Positions 24,488-32,104 of a stretch of DNA of 64,000 bases are shown one piece after another. The notes beneath the pieces are model-generated. The model was given only the letters and a program-made list of their open reading frames with translations, was not told the origin of the DNA and made no database searches. The stretch spans positions 1,674,001 to 1,738,000 of the forward strand of contig NZ_JQLH01000001.1 in the NCBI RefSeq assembly GCF_000744105.1, read 5' to 3'. Position 1 is the stretch's first letter, and the number at the start of each line of letters is the position of its first letter. Made by a program: the position numbers and the translations under genes. This DNA is from Maribacter forsetii DSM 18668. GTDB lineage: Bacteria > Bacteroidota > Bacteroidia > Flavobacteriales > Flavobacteriaceae.

Positions 24488-24517
24488 TTGTGAGATATGT
24501 GGAAAAACGTATTTTTG
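24488..24517 (+). promoter_or_regulatory. Promoter of ndk (-33 and -7 boxes)
   Basis: TTG at 24488-24490, a 19-bp spacer, then TATTTTTG at 24510-24517: a good match to the Bacteroidota sigma factor consensus. The ndk ATG follows 15 nt later. Confidence 0.65.
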
Positions 24518-24532
24518 CGCAAAAATTAAGAT

Positions 24533-24952
24533 ATGAGTACGAATAGAACGTTTACAATGATTAAACCAGATGCCGTTAAAAACGGACATATTGGGGCTAT
24601 TTTAGAAAAAATTACTGCTGCTGGTTTTAAAATCGTAGCGATGAAATATACACAATTGAGCTTAAGAGATGCACAGGAATTTTATGGTGTACATAGAGAG
24701 CGTCCTTTCTTTGGTGAGTTAGTTGAATTCATGACTAGCGGTACAATTGTAGCGGCAATCTTGGAAAAAGAAAATGCTGTTGAAGATTTTAGAGCATTGA
24801 TAGGTGCTACCAACCCTGCAGATGCAGCAGAAGGTACTATTCGTAAAATGTTCGCTACTAGTATTGGTGAGAATGCAGTACACGGTTCTGATAGCGATGA
24901 GAATGCAGCTATTGAAGGTTCATTCCATTTTTCTGGTAGAGAAATTTACTAA
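24533..24952 (+). CDS. ndk: Nucleoside diphosphate kinase
   Basis: Transfers the gamma-phosphate between nucleoside triphosphates and diphosphates through a phospho-histidine. The 139 residues match the compact bacterial family: TMIKPDAVKNGHIG at the N-terminus, FFGELVEFMTSG, GATNPADAAEGTIR, and the active-site histidine in NAVHGSDS. Start is ATG 24533. It is monocistronic, with its own promoter and terminator. Confidence 0.97.
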   Translation: MSTNRTFTMIKPDAVKNGHIGAILEKITAAGFKIVAMKYTQLSLRDAQEFYGVHRERPFFGELVEFMTSGTIVAAILEKENAVEDFRALIGATNPADAAEGTIRKMFATSIGENAVHGSDSDENAAIEGSFHFSGREIY

Positions 24953-24970
24953 GTTAAATTGTTTAGATAT

Positions 24971-25008
24971 AAAAAATGCCAGCTCTTTTGAGCTGGCATT
25001 TTTTATAT
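24971..25008. terminator. Bidirectional terminator after ndk
   Basis: A 15-bp perfect inverted repeat (AAAAAATGCCAGCTC and complement) with a TTTT loop lies between ndk (plus) and the DUF721 gene (minus). A and T runs at both ends suit termination of either transcript. Confidence 0.88.
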
Positions 25009-25032
25009 CTAGTATTTTCCAACAGCCAACAA

Positions 25033-25329
25033 CTATCTAAGCACGAGTTTTTTTACGACTTCTTTTCCAATTTCTTCGTTAAGCATTCGGACTATTTTAG
25101 ATTTGCCCATGCTTAATTCATCGCGTAATACAGAAGAGCTTAACGCTACGTAAAGCGTACCGAATTTTAATTCTATTTCTGTAGTGTAATTATTAACACC
25201 GTTACCCATAAGCTTAGCCCATGCTTCTCTGGCGTCGACCTTATCTATTCCTTTTTCCAATTTATTCTTTTGAATAAATGCGGAAAGTGCATCTTTCATT
25301 GAAGTGTTGTCGTTGCCTCTACTTGCCAT
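25033..25329 (-). CDS. DUF721 (DciA-like) protein
   Basis: 98 residues of the DUF721 family, related to DciA, the helicase-loading factor of bacteria lacking DnaC/DnaI. The visible signature is the middle DAREAWAKLMGNGVNNYT, a segment of beta strands (IELKFGTLYVALSSSVLRDELS), and an amphipathic end KIVRMLNEEIGKEVVKKLVLR. Its one-base overlap with the lipoprotein gene and closeness to recF on the same strand fit a DNA replication or repair role, but that is inference. Confidence 0.85.
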   Translation of the reverse strand: MASRGNDNTSMKDALSAFIQKNKLEKGIDKVDAREAWAKLMGNGVNNYTTEIELKFGTLYVALSSSVLRDELSMGKSKIVRMLNEEIGKEVVKKLVLR

Positions 25330-25748
25330 TATGGGGTTATGTTTATAGGTTCAAATTTGTTGTATGTATAGGTGATACCTTGGTTGTTCTTTACCTTAAA
25401 GCTATCTTTTGATAATTCTGTCAATACCTCTTCCCAAGTGTTAGCATTATTATTGTAGCCCATGAATATAGAATCGTTAGAAATTCTAATTGTAAAAGGC
25501 TCGGCATCATTAGAAGTTTCAAAAGTACCATTAAATTTAGGGTCTACTTTTTTTCTGAACCCTTTTAACGAATCTAACTTTATATAGTCAATAGTACTGT
25601 TAATTGAGTATTCTTTTTTAGCTCCGTCTTTAAAAGTAACTTCCTTGATTTCCCAATACCCATTTAGTAAATGCAACTGATTCTTATCAATTTTTGAATT
25701 GCAAGAAATAAGAATCAAAGAACAAATTATCAGTAATTTTTTCATCAT
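25329..25748 (-). CDS. Small lipoprotein, lipocalin-like
   Basis: 139 residues starting MMKKLLIICSLILISC (lipobox Cys at 16). The mature part begins LLNGYWEIKEVTFKDG, a pattern typical of lipocalin-like DUFs in Bacteroidota, and continues with short beta strands. No ligand or enzyme activity can be inferred. It is sandwiched between recF and the DUF721 gene with overlaps of one base on each side, so it is co-transcribed with replication and repair genes without an obvious shared role. Confidence 0.78.
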   Translation of the reverse strand: MMKKLLIICSLILISCNSKIDKNQLHLLNGYWEIKEVTFKDGAKKEYSINSTIDYIKLDSLKGFRKKVDPKFNGTFETSNDAEPFTIRISNDSIFMGYNNNANTWEEVLTELSKDSFKVKNNQGITYTYNKFEPINITP

Positions 25749-26827
25749 TACAATTTAAATATTTTATACGATTGATGAATTTTTTTAACAACACTTTCGG
25801 TTCTGTCAGCATGTGTATCACTTATAAAGATCTGCCCAAAATTTTCATTGTTTACCAAAGTGATGATGTGAGAGACCCGGTGCTCATCCAGCTTATCAAA
25901 AATATCATCTAAAATTAATATAGGGGTAGTGCCACTTTGAGATTTCATAAAATGAAACTGGGCAAATTTTAAAGCTATTAAAAAAGACTTCTGTTGACCT
26001 TGGCTGCCAAATTTCTTAATAGGATAGTTGCTGATTTCAAAACTAAGGTCATCTTTATGCACACCTACGCTAGTATATTGTAAAGCTCTGTCTTTGTCTA
26101 GATTTTTGTTTAACAGCGTTAGCAAATCATAATCTTTCAATTTGCTATTATAGGAAAGGGAAACATCTTCTGTATTGCCGGTAATAGATTTATATTGTTC
26201 TTGAAAAATAGGAATAAAGGCTTCTAGGAAAGATGTTCTTTTTTTAAAGATTTCAGTACCATACGTCTCCATCTGCTCATTGTAGACCGCCAAAGTATCC
26301 TTATTGAAAGTTCTATTAGCCGCAAAGTATTTAAGCAAGGCATTTCTTTGAGAAACTACCTTGTTGTAATTGATGAGGTTTTGTAAATAACTTTTGTCCG
26401 ATTGAGAGATAACACCGTCAATGAACTTTCTACGTGTATCGCTGCCTTCTATGATAAGGTCTCTATCTGCCGGAGAGATAATAACCAAAGGCAAAAGACC
26501 AATGTGGTCGGCAAAACGGTCATAGGCTTTGCCGTTTCGTTTTATAATTTTCTTATTGTTCTTCTTTAAGCTGCAGACAATTTTTTCTTCTCTTCCCTCT
26601 TTTTCAAAAGTGCCGTCAATTACAAAGAAATCTGATCCGTGACGAATGTTTTGAGAAGAAACGGGGTTAAAGTAACTCTTGCCAAATGATAAATGGTAGA
26701 TAGAGTCAAGAATGTTTGTTTTTCCAATTCCGTTATCACCTACAAAACAATTTATTTTAGCATCGAACAACAATTCTTTGGACTCAAAATTTTTGTAATT
26801 GATCAATGATAATTGTCTCAGTAGCAT
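25748..26827 (-). CDS. recF: DNA replication/repair protein RecF
   Basis: SMC-like ATPase that helps load RecA at single-stranded gaps. The 359 residues show the N-terminal Walker A (FVGDNGIGKTNILDSIYHLSFGKSY, about 29-50), LVIISPADRDLI, the ABC signature region FGSQGQQKSFLIALKFAQ, and Walker B PILILDDIFDKLDEHRV. Length is normal. Here recF is not next to dnaA or gyrB as in Proteobacteria but heads a lipoprotein-DUF721 run, and is divergent from the TPR-ribH operon. Confidence 0.96.
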   Translation of the reverse strand: MLLRQLSLINYKNFESKELLFDAKINCFVGDNGIGKTNILDSIYHLSFGKSYFNPVSSQNIRHGSDFFVIDGTFEKEGREEKIVCSLKKNNKKIIKRNGKAYDRFADHIGLLPLVIISPADRDLIIEGSDTRRKFIDGVISQSDKSYLQNLINYNKVVSQRNALLKYFAANRTFNKDTLAVYNEQMETYGTEIFKKRTSFLEAFIPIFQEQYKSITGNTEDVSLSYNSKLKDYDLLTLLNKNLDKDRALQYTSVGVHKDDLSFEISNYPIKKFGSQGQQKSFLIALKFAQFHFMKSQSGTTPILILDDIFDKLDEHRVSHIITLVNNENFGQIFISDTHADRTESVVKKIHQSYKIFKL

Positions 26828-26878
26828 TAAGAATATCAGATTTTAGATTTGGAAGAATGTAAACTAGCTTAAAATATC

Positions 26879-26886
26879 CAAAAATA
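26879..26886 (-). promoter_or_regulatory. -7 promoter element for recF
   Basis: Minus-strand TATTTTTG lies 51 nt before the recF ATG. A TTG sits 24 bp upstream of it (26911-26913 on the plus strand), somewhat longer than the usual spacing. It is back to back with the TPR gene promoter. Confidence 0.4.
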
Positions 26887-26900
26887 ACGAATAAATACAC

Positions 26901-26930
26901 TTTGCGATTTCAATAAAACCATTATTTTTG
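26901..26930 (+). promoter_or_regulatory. Promoter of the TPR-ribH-mutL operon (-33 and -7 boxes)
   Basis: TTTG at 26901-26904, an 18-bp spacer and TATTTTTG at 26923-26930: the clearest consensus promoter I found in the window. The downstream ATG is 20 nt away. Confidence 0.68.
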
Positions 26931-26950
26931 CGCGATCAATAAATTTAGAG

Positions 26951-27718
26951 ATGGCAACATATAAGAAAAGAGGATATAAACCTGAAACAAAGGTTGAACA
27001 GCAAGAATTTGACGAACAGGAAAGCACAACAGCTGAAGTTTTTAGTTCGTTAGATGAGGGCGCTTCTAGATCTGAAGAATGGGTTTCTAAGAATCAGAAT
27101 ATCATTTTGGGTGTCATTGGTGTTATTGCTATTGGTGTTTTAGGCTACTTGGCTTATGACCAATTTGTAGAAAAGCCGAAAGAGGCAAGTGCTGCAAATG
27201 AAATGTACTACCCACAACAATATTTTGACCAAGCATTGGTTGCAACAACTGCTAAAGATTCATTATTTACATTGGCATTGGAAGGTGCTGAAGGAAAATA
27301 TGGTTTTTTAGATATCATAGAAGAATATAGTGGAACTAAAGCTGCTAACCTTGCAAACTACGGTGCTGGTATGTCATACTTGAATATGAACAAGTATCAA
27401 GAAGCTATTACTTATTTAGAGGATTTTAGCTCTGATGATGATGTTTTAGGTGCCTTGGCAAAAGGTGGTTTAGGTGATGCTTTTATGCAATTAGACCAAC
27501 CTTCTGATGCTTTAGGGTATTATGAGGCTGCTGTAAAGCATAGCAATAATGATTATACTGCTCCTAAGTTTTTGTATAAAGCTGGCGTAACCGCATTGGA
27601 GATGGGAGATAAGGATAAGGCCTTAGGTTTCTTTCAAAAAATTAAGGACGAGTTTCCAAAATCAGAAAATGCCAATTCTATAGATGCATTTATAGGTATG
27701 GCTAAAAGTGGTGAATAA
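26951..27718 (+). CDS. Membrane-anchored tetratricopeptide repeat protein
   Basis: 255 residues: a charged cytosolic head, one membrane helix near 53-72 (IILGVIGVIAIGVLGYLAYDQ), then TPR-like helical repeats (NYGAGMSYLNMNKYQEAITYLEDF, GGLGDAFMQLDQPSDALGYYEAAV, YKAGVTALEMGDKDKALGFFQKI). The layout resembles YfgM-type ancillary factors of the SecYEG translocon, but family membership is not proven. It shares TAATG overlap with ribH, and the two are very likely co-translated. Confidence 0.85.
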   Translation: MATYKKRGYKPETKVEQQEFDEQESTTAEVFSSLDEGASRSEEWVSKNQNIILGVIGVIAIGVLGYLAYDQFVEKPKEASAANEMYYPQQYFDQALVATTAKDSLFTLALEGAEGKYGFLDIIEEYSGTKAANLANYGAGMSYLNMNKYQEAITYLEDFSSDDDVLGALAKGGLGDAFMQLDQPSDALGYYEAAVKHSNNDYTAPKFLYKAGVTALEMGDKDKALGFFQKIKDEFPKSENANSIDAFIGMAKSGE

Positions 27719-28203
27719 TGGCTACAGTAAATAAAAATTTATCGGTTTACGATAAGGCAACAATCCCAAACGCGAACGGACTTCGGTTTGGGATTGTTGT
27801 TTCAGAATGGAATTCAGAAATAACAGAGGGTTTATATTCTGGTGCAATAGAAGCTTTGTTAGATTGCGGAGCACAAGAATCTGATATTATCCGTTGGGAT
27901 GTTCCTGGTAGTTTTGAGCTTACTTTTGGTTCAAAGAAAATGATCAAGAGTCTTAAGGTCGATGCAGTTATTGCCATTGGAAGTGTTATACAAGGCGAAA
28001 CCAAACATTTCGATTTTGTTTGTGATGCTACCGCTCAAGGCATAAAAGACTTAAATGTTATTACTGATGTACCGGTTATATTTTGTGTACTTACAGATAA
28101 TAACATGCAACAAGCCATAGATCGTAGTGGTGGTAAGCATGGAAACAAAGGTACTGAAGCCGCTATTGCAGCCATAAAAATGGCAGTTTTAGGTAATAAG
28201 TAA
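27718..28203 (+). CDS. ribH: 6,7-dimethyl-8-ribityllumazine synthase
   Basis: Penultimate enzyme of riboflavin synthesis, joining ribityl-aminouracil and dihydroxybutanone phosphate; forms large capsid-like oligomers in many bacteria. 161 residues with FGIVVSEWNSEIT, VPGSFELTFGSK, AIGSVIQGETKHFDFVC and the C-terminal GGKHGNKGTEAA. Start is ATG 27718 overlapping the TPR stop. Codons 14-28 hold a strong inverted repeat described separately. No other rib gene is nearby and I saw no FMN riboswitch upstream. Confidence 0.97.
   Translation: MATVNKNLSVYDKATIPNANGLRFGIVVSEWNSEITEGLYSGAIEALLDCGAQESDIIRWDVPGSFELTFGSKKMIKSLKVDAVIAIGSVIQGETKHFDFVCDATAQGIKDLNVITDVPVIFCVLTDNNMQQAIDRSGGKHGNKGTEAAIAAIKMAVLGNK
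27758..27799 (+). promoter_or_regulatory. Strong hairpin inside the 5' end of ribH
   Basis: A 14-bp perfect inverted repeat, CAACAATCCCAAAC (27758-27771) and its complement (27786-27799), is extended inward by CGAA/TTCG (27773-27776 with 27782-27785) after one bulged G, leaving a five-base loop. It starts 41 nt into the coding sequence. There is no U-run after it, so it does not look like a terminator. A translational or mRNA-stability role is inference. Confidence 0.6.
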
Positions 28204-28310
28204 ACTTTTTCACTAGTTCAATTTCCACTAAGTATAAGGTTGCTAGGTTAATGTCGCAAGATGTTAACAATTTTTGGCATTGGTAACATGCGCCATTTTT
28301 CTATTTTAAG

Positions 28311-28318
28311 TAACTTTG
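28311..28318 (+). promoter_or_regulatory. -7 promoter-like element before the small basic protein
   Basis: TAACTTTG matches TAnnTTTG and ends five nucleotides before ATG 28324. An internal operon promoter is possible; no -33 box at proper spacing is evident. Confidence 0.3.
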
Positions 28319-28323
28319 AAGTT

Positions 28324-28623
28324 ATGGGGATGTTGAGCAAAATAACGCGGTTACGAAAAAATAGGTCATTTGAATACAATCCTAGGTATTATGATGGCAA
28401 AGGAAAAGGGAATCCGTTTAAAATGGAACCTAAGTTCGACCAATTTCGTAGCACATTAAATACATCTCGAGGATTAAAAAGAAAAATCAATAGTGCAATT
28501 GAAGATTCTAAAAGAAAAGGAGATCGCAACTTAAAGATTAGAATGGCTTTTATAATTGCAGTACTGGTTTTTATTTTTCTTTATATCATTGATTTTGACC
28601 TCACAATTTTCTTTACTTCATAA
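28324..28623 (+). CDS. Small basic protein with C-terminal membrane helix
   Basis: About 99 residues from ATG 28324 (MGMLSKITRLRKN); the frame can be read back to ATG 28261, but that extension looks like non-coding leader. The N-terminal two thirds are very basic and aromatic (RSFEYNPRYYDGKGKGNPFKM), the last 25 residues a hydrophobic helix (MAFIIAVLVFIFLYIIDFDL). In databases such proteins between ribH and mutL often carry a riboflavin synthase label, which nothing in the sequence supports. Function unknown. Its stop overlaps the mutL ATG. Confidence 0.72.
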   Translation: MGMLSKITRLRKNRSFEYNPRYYDGKGKGNPFKMEPKFDQFRSTLNTSRGLKRKINSAIEDSKRKGDRNLKIRMAFIIAVLVFIFLYIIDFDLTIFFTS

Positions 28624-30473
28624 TGGCAGATATTATTAGATTATTACCTGACCATGTAGCAAACCAAATTGCTGCTGGTGAAGTGGTGCAACGTCCATCT
28701 TCTGTGGTAAAAGAGTTAATGGAGAATGCCATTGATGCAGGTGCTACCGATATTCAACTTATTATCAAAGATGGTGGTAAAACACTTATTCAAGTAGTTG
28801 ATAATGGTAAAGGTATGAGTGGTACAGATGCACGCTTAAGTTTTGAGCGCCATGCTACTTCTAAAATTCAAAAGGCAGAAGATCTATTTAATTTAAATAC
28901 CAAAGGTTTTAGGGGAGAGGCCCTGGCTTCTATTGCGGCTATTGCACATGTAGAAATGCTTACAAAGACCGAAGATGACGAAATAGGTACGAAAATTAAG
29001 ATTGAAGGGAGTAAAATAGTTACGCAAGAGGTGGTAGTTGCCCCAAAAGGGACTTCAATGCTGGTAAAGAATCTTTTCTTCAATATCCCTGCAAGACGTA
29101 ATTTTTTAAAATCTGACCAGGTAGAATACCGACATATAGCAGACGAGTTTCATAGAATTGCATTGGCGCATCCACAGGTTGCTTTTAATTTTTATAATAA
29201 CGGTAGCGATGTTTTTCAGTTACCAGGGAATGATTTTAGAAAACGTATCGTACATATTTTTGGTAGAAAAACAGATGAAAAACTTGTACCTGTAGAAGAG
29301 GAAACTCAGGTAGTAAAAATATCAGGGTACATCCAAAAGCCCGAATTTGCTAAAAAGAGTAGGGGTGAACAGTTTTTCTTTGCTAATAATAGATTTATAA
29401 AGAGTCCGTATTTACATCATGCTATATTAGGTGCTTTTGAGGGAGTAATTCGTCCGGGTACGCACCCTGGTTATTTTTTGAACTTAGAGGTTGATCCAGG
29501 TACTATTGATATTAATATACATCCCACCAAAACAGAAGTGAAATTTGATGATGAGCATACATTGTATGCCATGCTTAAATCAACGGTAAAGCATAGTTTA
29601 GGTCAATTTAATGTGGTGCCTGCGCTTGATTTTGAGCAAGACCAAAATTTAGATACCCCTTATTCATATAAAAACAAACAGGTAGGTATACCGCAAGTGG
29701 TAGTAGATTCTTCATTTAATCCTTTTGAGACTGTAAAACCTTCAAAAAGTAACTCTGGCGGGGGCGGTTATTCAAAGCCAAAAGTTGATGGATGGGAGAA
29801 TTTGTATGAAGGTTTAGAAACAACGGTAGATAGCGGTGTTAGCCATTTAGAGTTCGAGTCAGAGGTTGTGAACAGTAGTATTTTCGATGGTGAAAAAGAG
29901 GTTGTTGATCATTCTACTACCACTTTTCAAATGCGCAAAAAGTATATTATTACGACGATAAAGTCTGGCATGGTGGTTATTAATCAAAGTAGAGCACACC
30001 AACGTGTATTGTATGAGAATTTTTTAAAGAATATTACCATAAAAGAAGCTATAAGTCAGCAGTTGCTTTTTCCATTGACCTTATCTTTTTCTACTAGTGA
30101 AATAAATATTTTAAAAGAAATCAAAGATAATCTTTGTACCGTAGGTTTTGTATTCGGGGAGATTAGTGACGACGGGGTAGAAATTTCTGGGGTTCCTGTA
30201 CTAGTTGTAGAAAGTGAAGTGCAAATGATAATGGAACAACTAATTTCTGATTTTCAACAAGAAGTACCTGGAGATAGTTTTTCGCAAAGTGATATGTTAG
30301 CAAAAACATTAGCAAAAACACTTTCGGTGAAAACTGGTGAAACCTTAGATGAGTTTTCTCAAGTTAAATTGGTGAACGATTTATTTGCATGTAAGGAAAC
30401 AACTTTGAGTCCGTTTAACAAAAAAGTATACATTACAGTTACAGAGAATGATATTGAACGAAAATTTATATAA
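28623..30473 (+). CDS. mutL: DNA mismatch repair protein MutL
   Basis: GHKL ATPase that couples MutS recognition to strand removal. The 616 residues hold VVKELMENAIDAGA, DNGKGM, GFRGEALASIAAIAH and the C-terminal dimerisation domain. The C-terminal endonuclease motif DQHAxxExxxYE is degenerate: at residues 454-465 the sequence is NQSRAHQRVLYE, so the Asp, His and Glu that bind metal are replaced by Asn, Ser and Gln. It may therefore lack nicking activity. Full length otherwise. Upstream gene overlap and immediate adjacency to the rhomboid gene indicate an operon. Confidence 0.95.
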   Translation: MADIIRLLPDHVANQIAAGEVVQRPSSVVKELMENAIDAGATDIQLIIKDGGKTLIQVVDNGKGMSGTDARLSFERHATSKIQKAEDLFNLNTKGFRGEALASIAAIAHVEMLTKTEDDEIGTKIKIEGSKIVTQEVVVAPKGTSMLVKNLFFNIPARRNFLKSDQVEYRHIADEFHRIALAHPQVAFNFYNNGSDVFQLPGNDFRKRIVHIFGRKTDEKLVPVEEETQVVKISGYIQKPEFAKKSRGEQFFFANNRFIKSPYLHHAILGAFEGVIRPGTHPGYFLNLEVDPGTIDINIHPTKTEVKFDDEHTLYAMLKSTVKHSLGQFNVVPALDFEQDQNLDTPYSYKNKQVGIPQVVVDSSFNPFETVKPSKSNSGGGGYSKPKVDGWENLYEGLETTVDSGVSHLEFESEVVNSSIFDGEKEVVDHSTTTFQMRKKYIITTIKSGMVVINQSRAHQRVLYENFLKNITIKEAISQQLLFPLTLSFSTSEINILKEIKDNLCTVGFVFGEISDDGVEISGVPVLVVESEVQMIMEQLISDFQQEVPGDSFSQSDMLAKTLAKTLSVKTGETLDEFSQVKLVNDLFACKETTLSPFNKKVYITVTENDIERKFI

Positions 30474-31217
30474 ATGGGAAGAATAACAGAAACAATAAAA
30501 CACTTACTGATTATTAATGTTCTGTTTTTTGTTGCTACACAATTGTATGGCGAACAGATGTACGAGTGGTTTTCATTGTACTTTCCAAAGAATGATCATT
30601 TTCAGTTATGGCAGATCATCACACATATGTTTATGCATGGTGGTTTTATGCATATTCTTTTTAATATGTATGCTTTGTGGGCATTTGGTACGCCTTTAGA
30701 GCGTATGTGGGGTAGAAATAAGTTTTTGTTTTTCTACATTTCTGCTGGTTTAGGTGCTGCTTTGATTCATATAGGTGTGAATTATTATTATTACAATGCA
30801 GGTATGAGTGCTTTGATGGATGCAGGTATATCTGAGAGTAGTATTCTAGAGATTATCAATAGCGGACAGTATAGTACAGATTGGTATGGTATAGCAGGGA
30901 AAGCTACTATAGATAACTTCCTAGGAGCATTTAATACTCCGGTAGTTGGTGCTTCAGGTGCTATTTACGGTATATTGGTTGCGTTTGGGATGTCTTACCC
31001 GAATAGCGAATTGTTTCTTATTTTCCTTCCGGTTCCTATCAAAGCAAAATTCTTTATACCTGTTTTAATAGGTTTAGATTTATTTTCTGGTGTAACTGGG
31101 TACAGTTTGTTTGGACAGGGTATTGCGCACTTTGCGCACGTAGGAGGTGCTTTATTTGGATTCTTAATGATGTGGTACTGGAAAAAAAATCAGTTTAATA
31201 ATAATAGGTGGAACTAA
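30474..31217 (+). CDS. Rhomboid-family intramembrane serine protease (first copy)
   Basis: 247 residues with six or so membrane helices. Rhomboid motifs: HGGFMHILFNMYALWAFG (L1/TM2), the catalytic serine in GASGAIYG and the catalytic histidine in AHVGGALFGF. It begins right after the mutL stop. An insertion between TM2 and TM4 (about residues 105-155, including a stretch after NYYYYNAG) is longer than in the second copy. The substrate is unknown. Confidence 0.93.
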   Translation: MGRITETIKHLLIINVLFFVATQLYGEQMYEWFSLYFPKNDHFQLWQIITHMFMHGGFMHILFNMYALWAFGTPLERMWGRNKFLFFYISAGLGAALIHIGVNYYYYNAGMSALMDAGISESSILEIINSGQYSTDWYGIAGKATIDNFLGAFNTPVVGASGAIYGILVAFGMSYPNSELFLIFLPVPIKAKFFIPVLIGLDLFSGVTGYSLFGQGIAHFAHVGGALFGFLMMWYWKKNQFNNNRWN

Positions 31218-31220
31218 ACT

Positions 31221-32102
31221 ATGGCTCAACCAGATTTAAAATATCAATTTAGTAGATTAAACATTGCAGAAAAACTCATTGCGGTCAACGTGGTAGTTTT
31301 TATTGTGAATGCCCTAATCCCGTTTTTATTAGGCTTACAAAAGAATATCATTGTACAATGGTTTGAGCTACCCAATGATATTGTCGATATCGCTTTTCAA
31401 CCATGGTCTATTGTAACTTATTCATTTTTTCATGGAGGGATAGGTCACCTATTTTGGAACATGTTGATGATTTATTTCGTAGGTCGCATCTTTTTAAATC
31501 TTTTTGACGCTAAGCGATTTTTAAATGTGTATTTGCTAGGAGTTATTTTAGGCGGACTTTTCTTTGTTTTAGGTTATAATATATTTCCTGCTTTCTTTGA
31601 TGTTAATGCAACTTTAATAGGGGCTTCTGCAGGTGCTAGTGCTGTTTTGATATTTATTTGCACCTATTTACCTAACCAAGAAGTTCGGGTTATATTTTTT
31701 AATGTAAAGCTATGGATGGTTGGTGCCGTGTTGGTTTTGAGTGATTTGATTCAACTACCAATTAGTAATTCAGGAGGTCATTTAGCGCATTTGGGAGGCG
31801 CTTTTTTGGGTTACCTATATGCAAGTCAACTAACAAAAGGAAACGACATAGGGTCTGGATTCTCAAAGTTTATGGATAGTATTGCCAACCTCTTTAAAGG
31901 TTCAGAGAAGAAAGCGCCATTAAAAACAGTATATAAGAATAAAAGCACTACCCGTAGTAACAGCAAGTCTGCCGTAGATTACGACAAGAAAACACATCAG
32001 AAAAAGATTGATGCTATTCTGGATAAAATAAGCAAGTCTGGCTATGAAAGTTTGTCAAAGGCTGAGAAGGACTTTTTATTTAAAGCGGGTAAAGAAAATT
32101 GA
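31221..32102 (+). CDS. Rhomboid-family intramembrane serine protease (second copy)
   Basis: 293 residues. Motifs are HGGIGHLFWNMLMIYFVGRIF, a serine loop GASAGASA and the histidine in GGHLAHLGGAFLGY. The serine motif departs slightly from GASG, but the nucleophile is there. A soluble, Lys-rich C-terminal tail of about 80 residues (from about 210) is absent from the neighbouring paralogue. The two rhomboids sit 3 bp apart, an old tandem duplication with strong divergence. Confidence 0.93.
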   Translation: MAQPDLKYQFSRLNIAEKLIAVNVVVFIVNALIPFLLGLQKNIIVQWFELPNDIVDIAFQPWSIVTYSFFHGGIGHLFWNMLMIYFVGRIFLNLFDAKRFLNVYLLGVILGGLFFVLGYNIFPAFFDVNATLIGASAGASAVLIFICTYLPNQEVRVIFFNVKLWMVGAVLVLSDLIQLPISNSGGHLAHLGGAFLGYLYASQLTKGNDIGSGFSKFMDSIANLFKGSEKKAPLKTVYKNKSTTRSNSKSAVDYDKKTHQKKIDAILDKISKSGYESLSKAEKDFLFKAGKEN

Positions 32103-32104
32103 GC

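Noticed and set aside
26828..28203. A possible FMN riboswitch for ribH
   Set aside because: No space exists ahead of ribH (its ATG overlaps the TPR stop) and the 123-bp gap before the TPR gene is AT-rich with promoter boxes but no RFN-like structure.
28261..28323. Upstream extension of the small basic protein to ATG 28261
   Set aside because: The added 21 residues look like translated leader, and a -7 promoter-like element at 28311-28318 falls within them.
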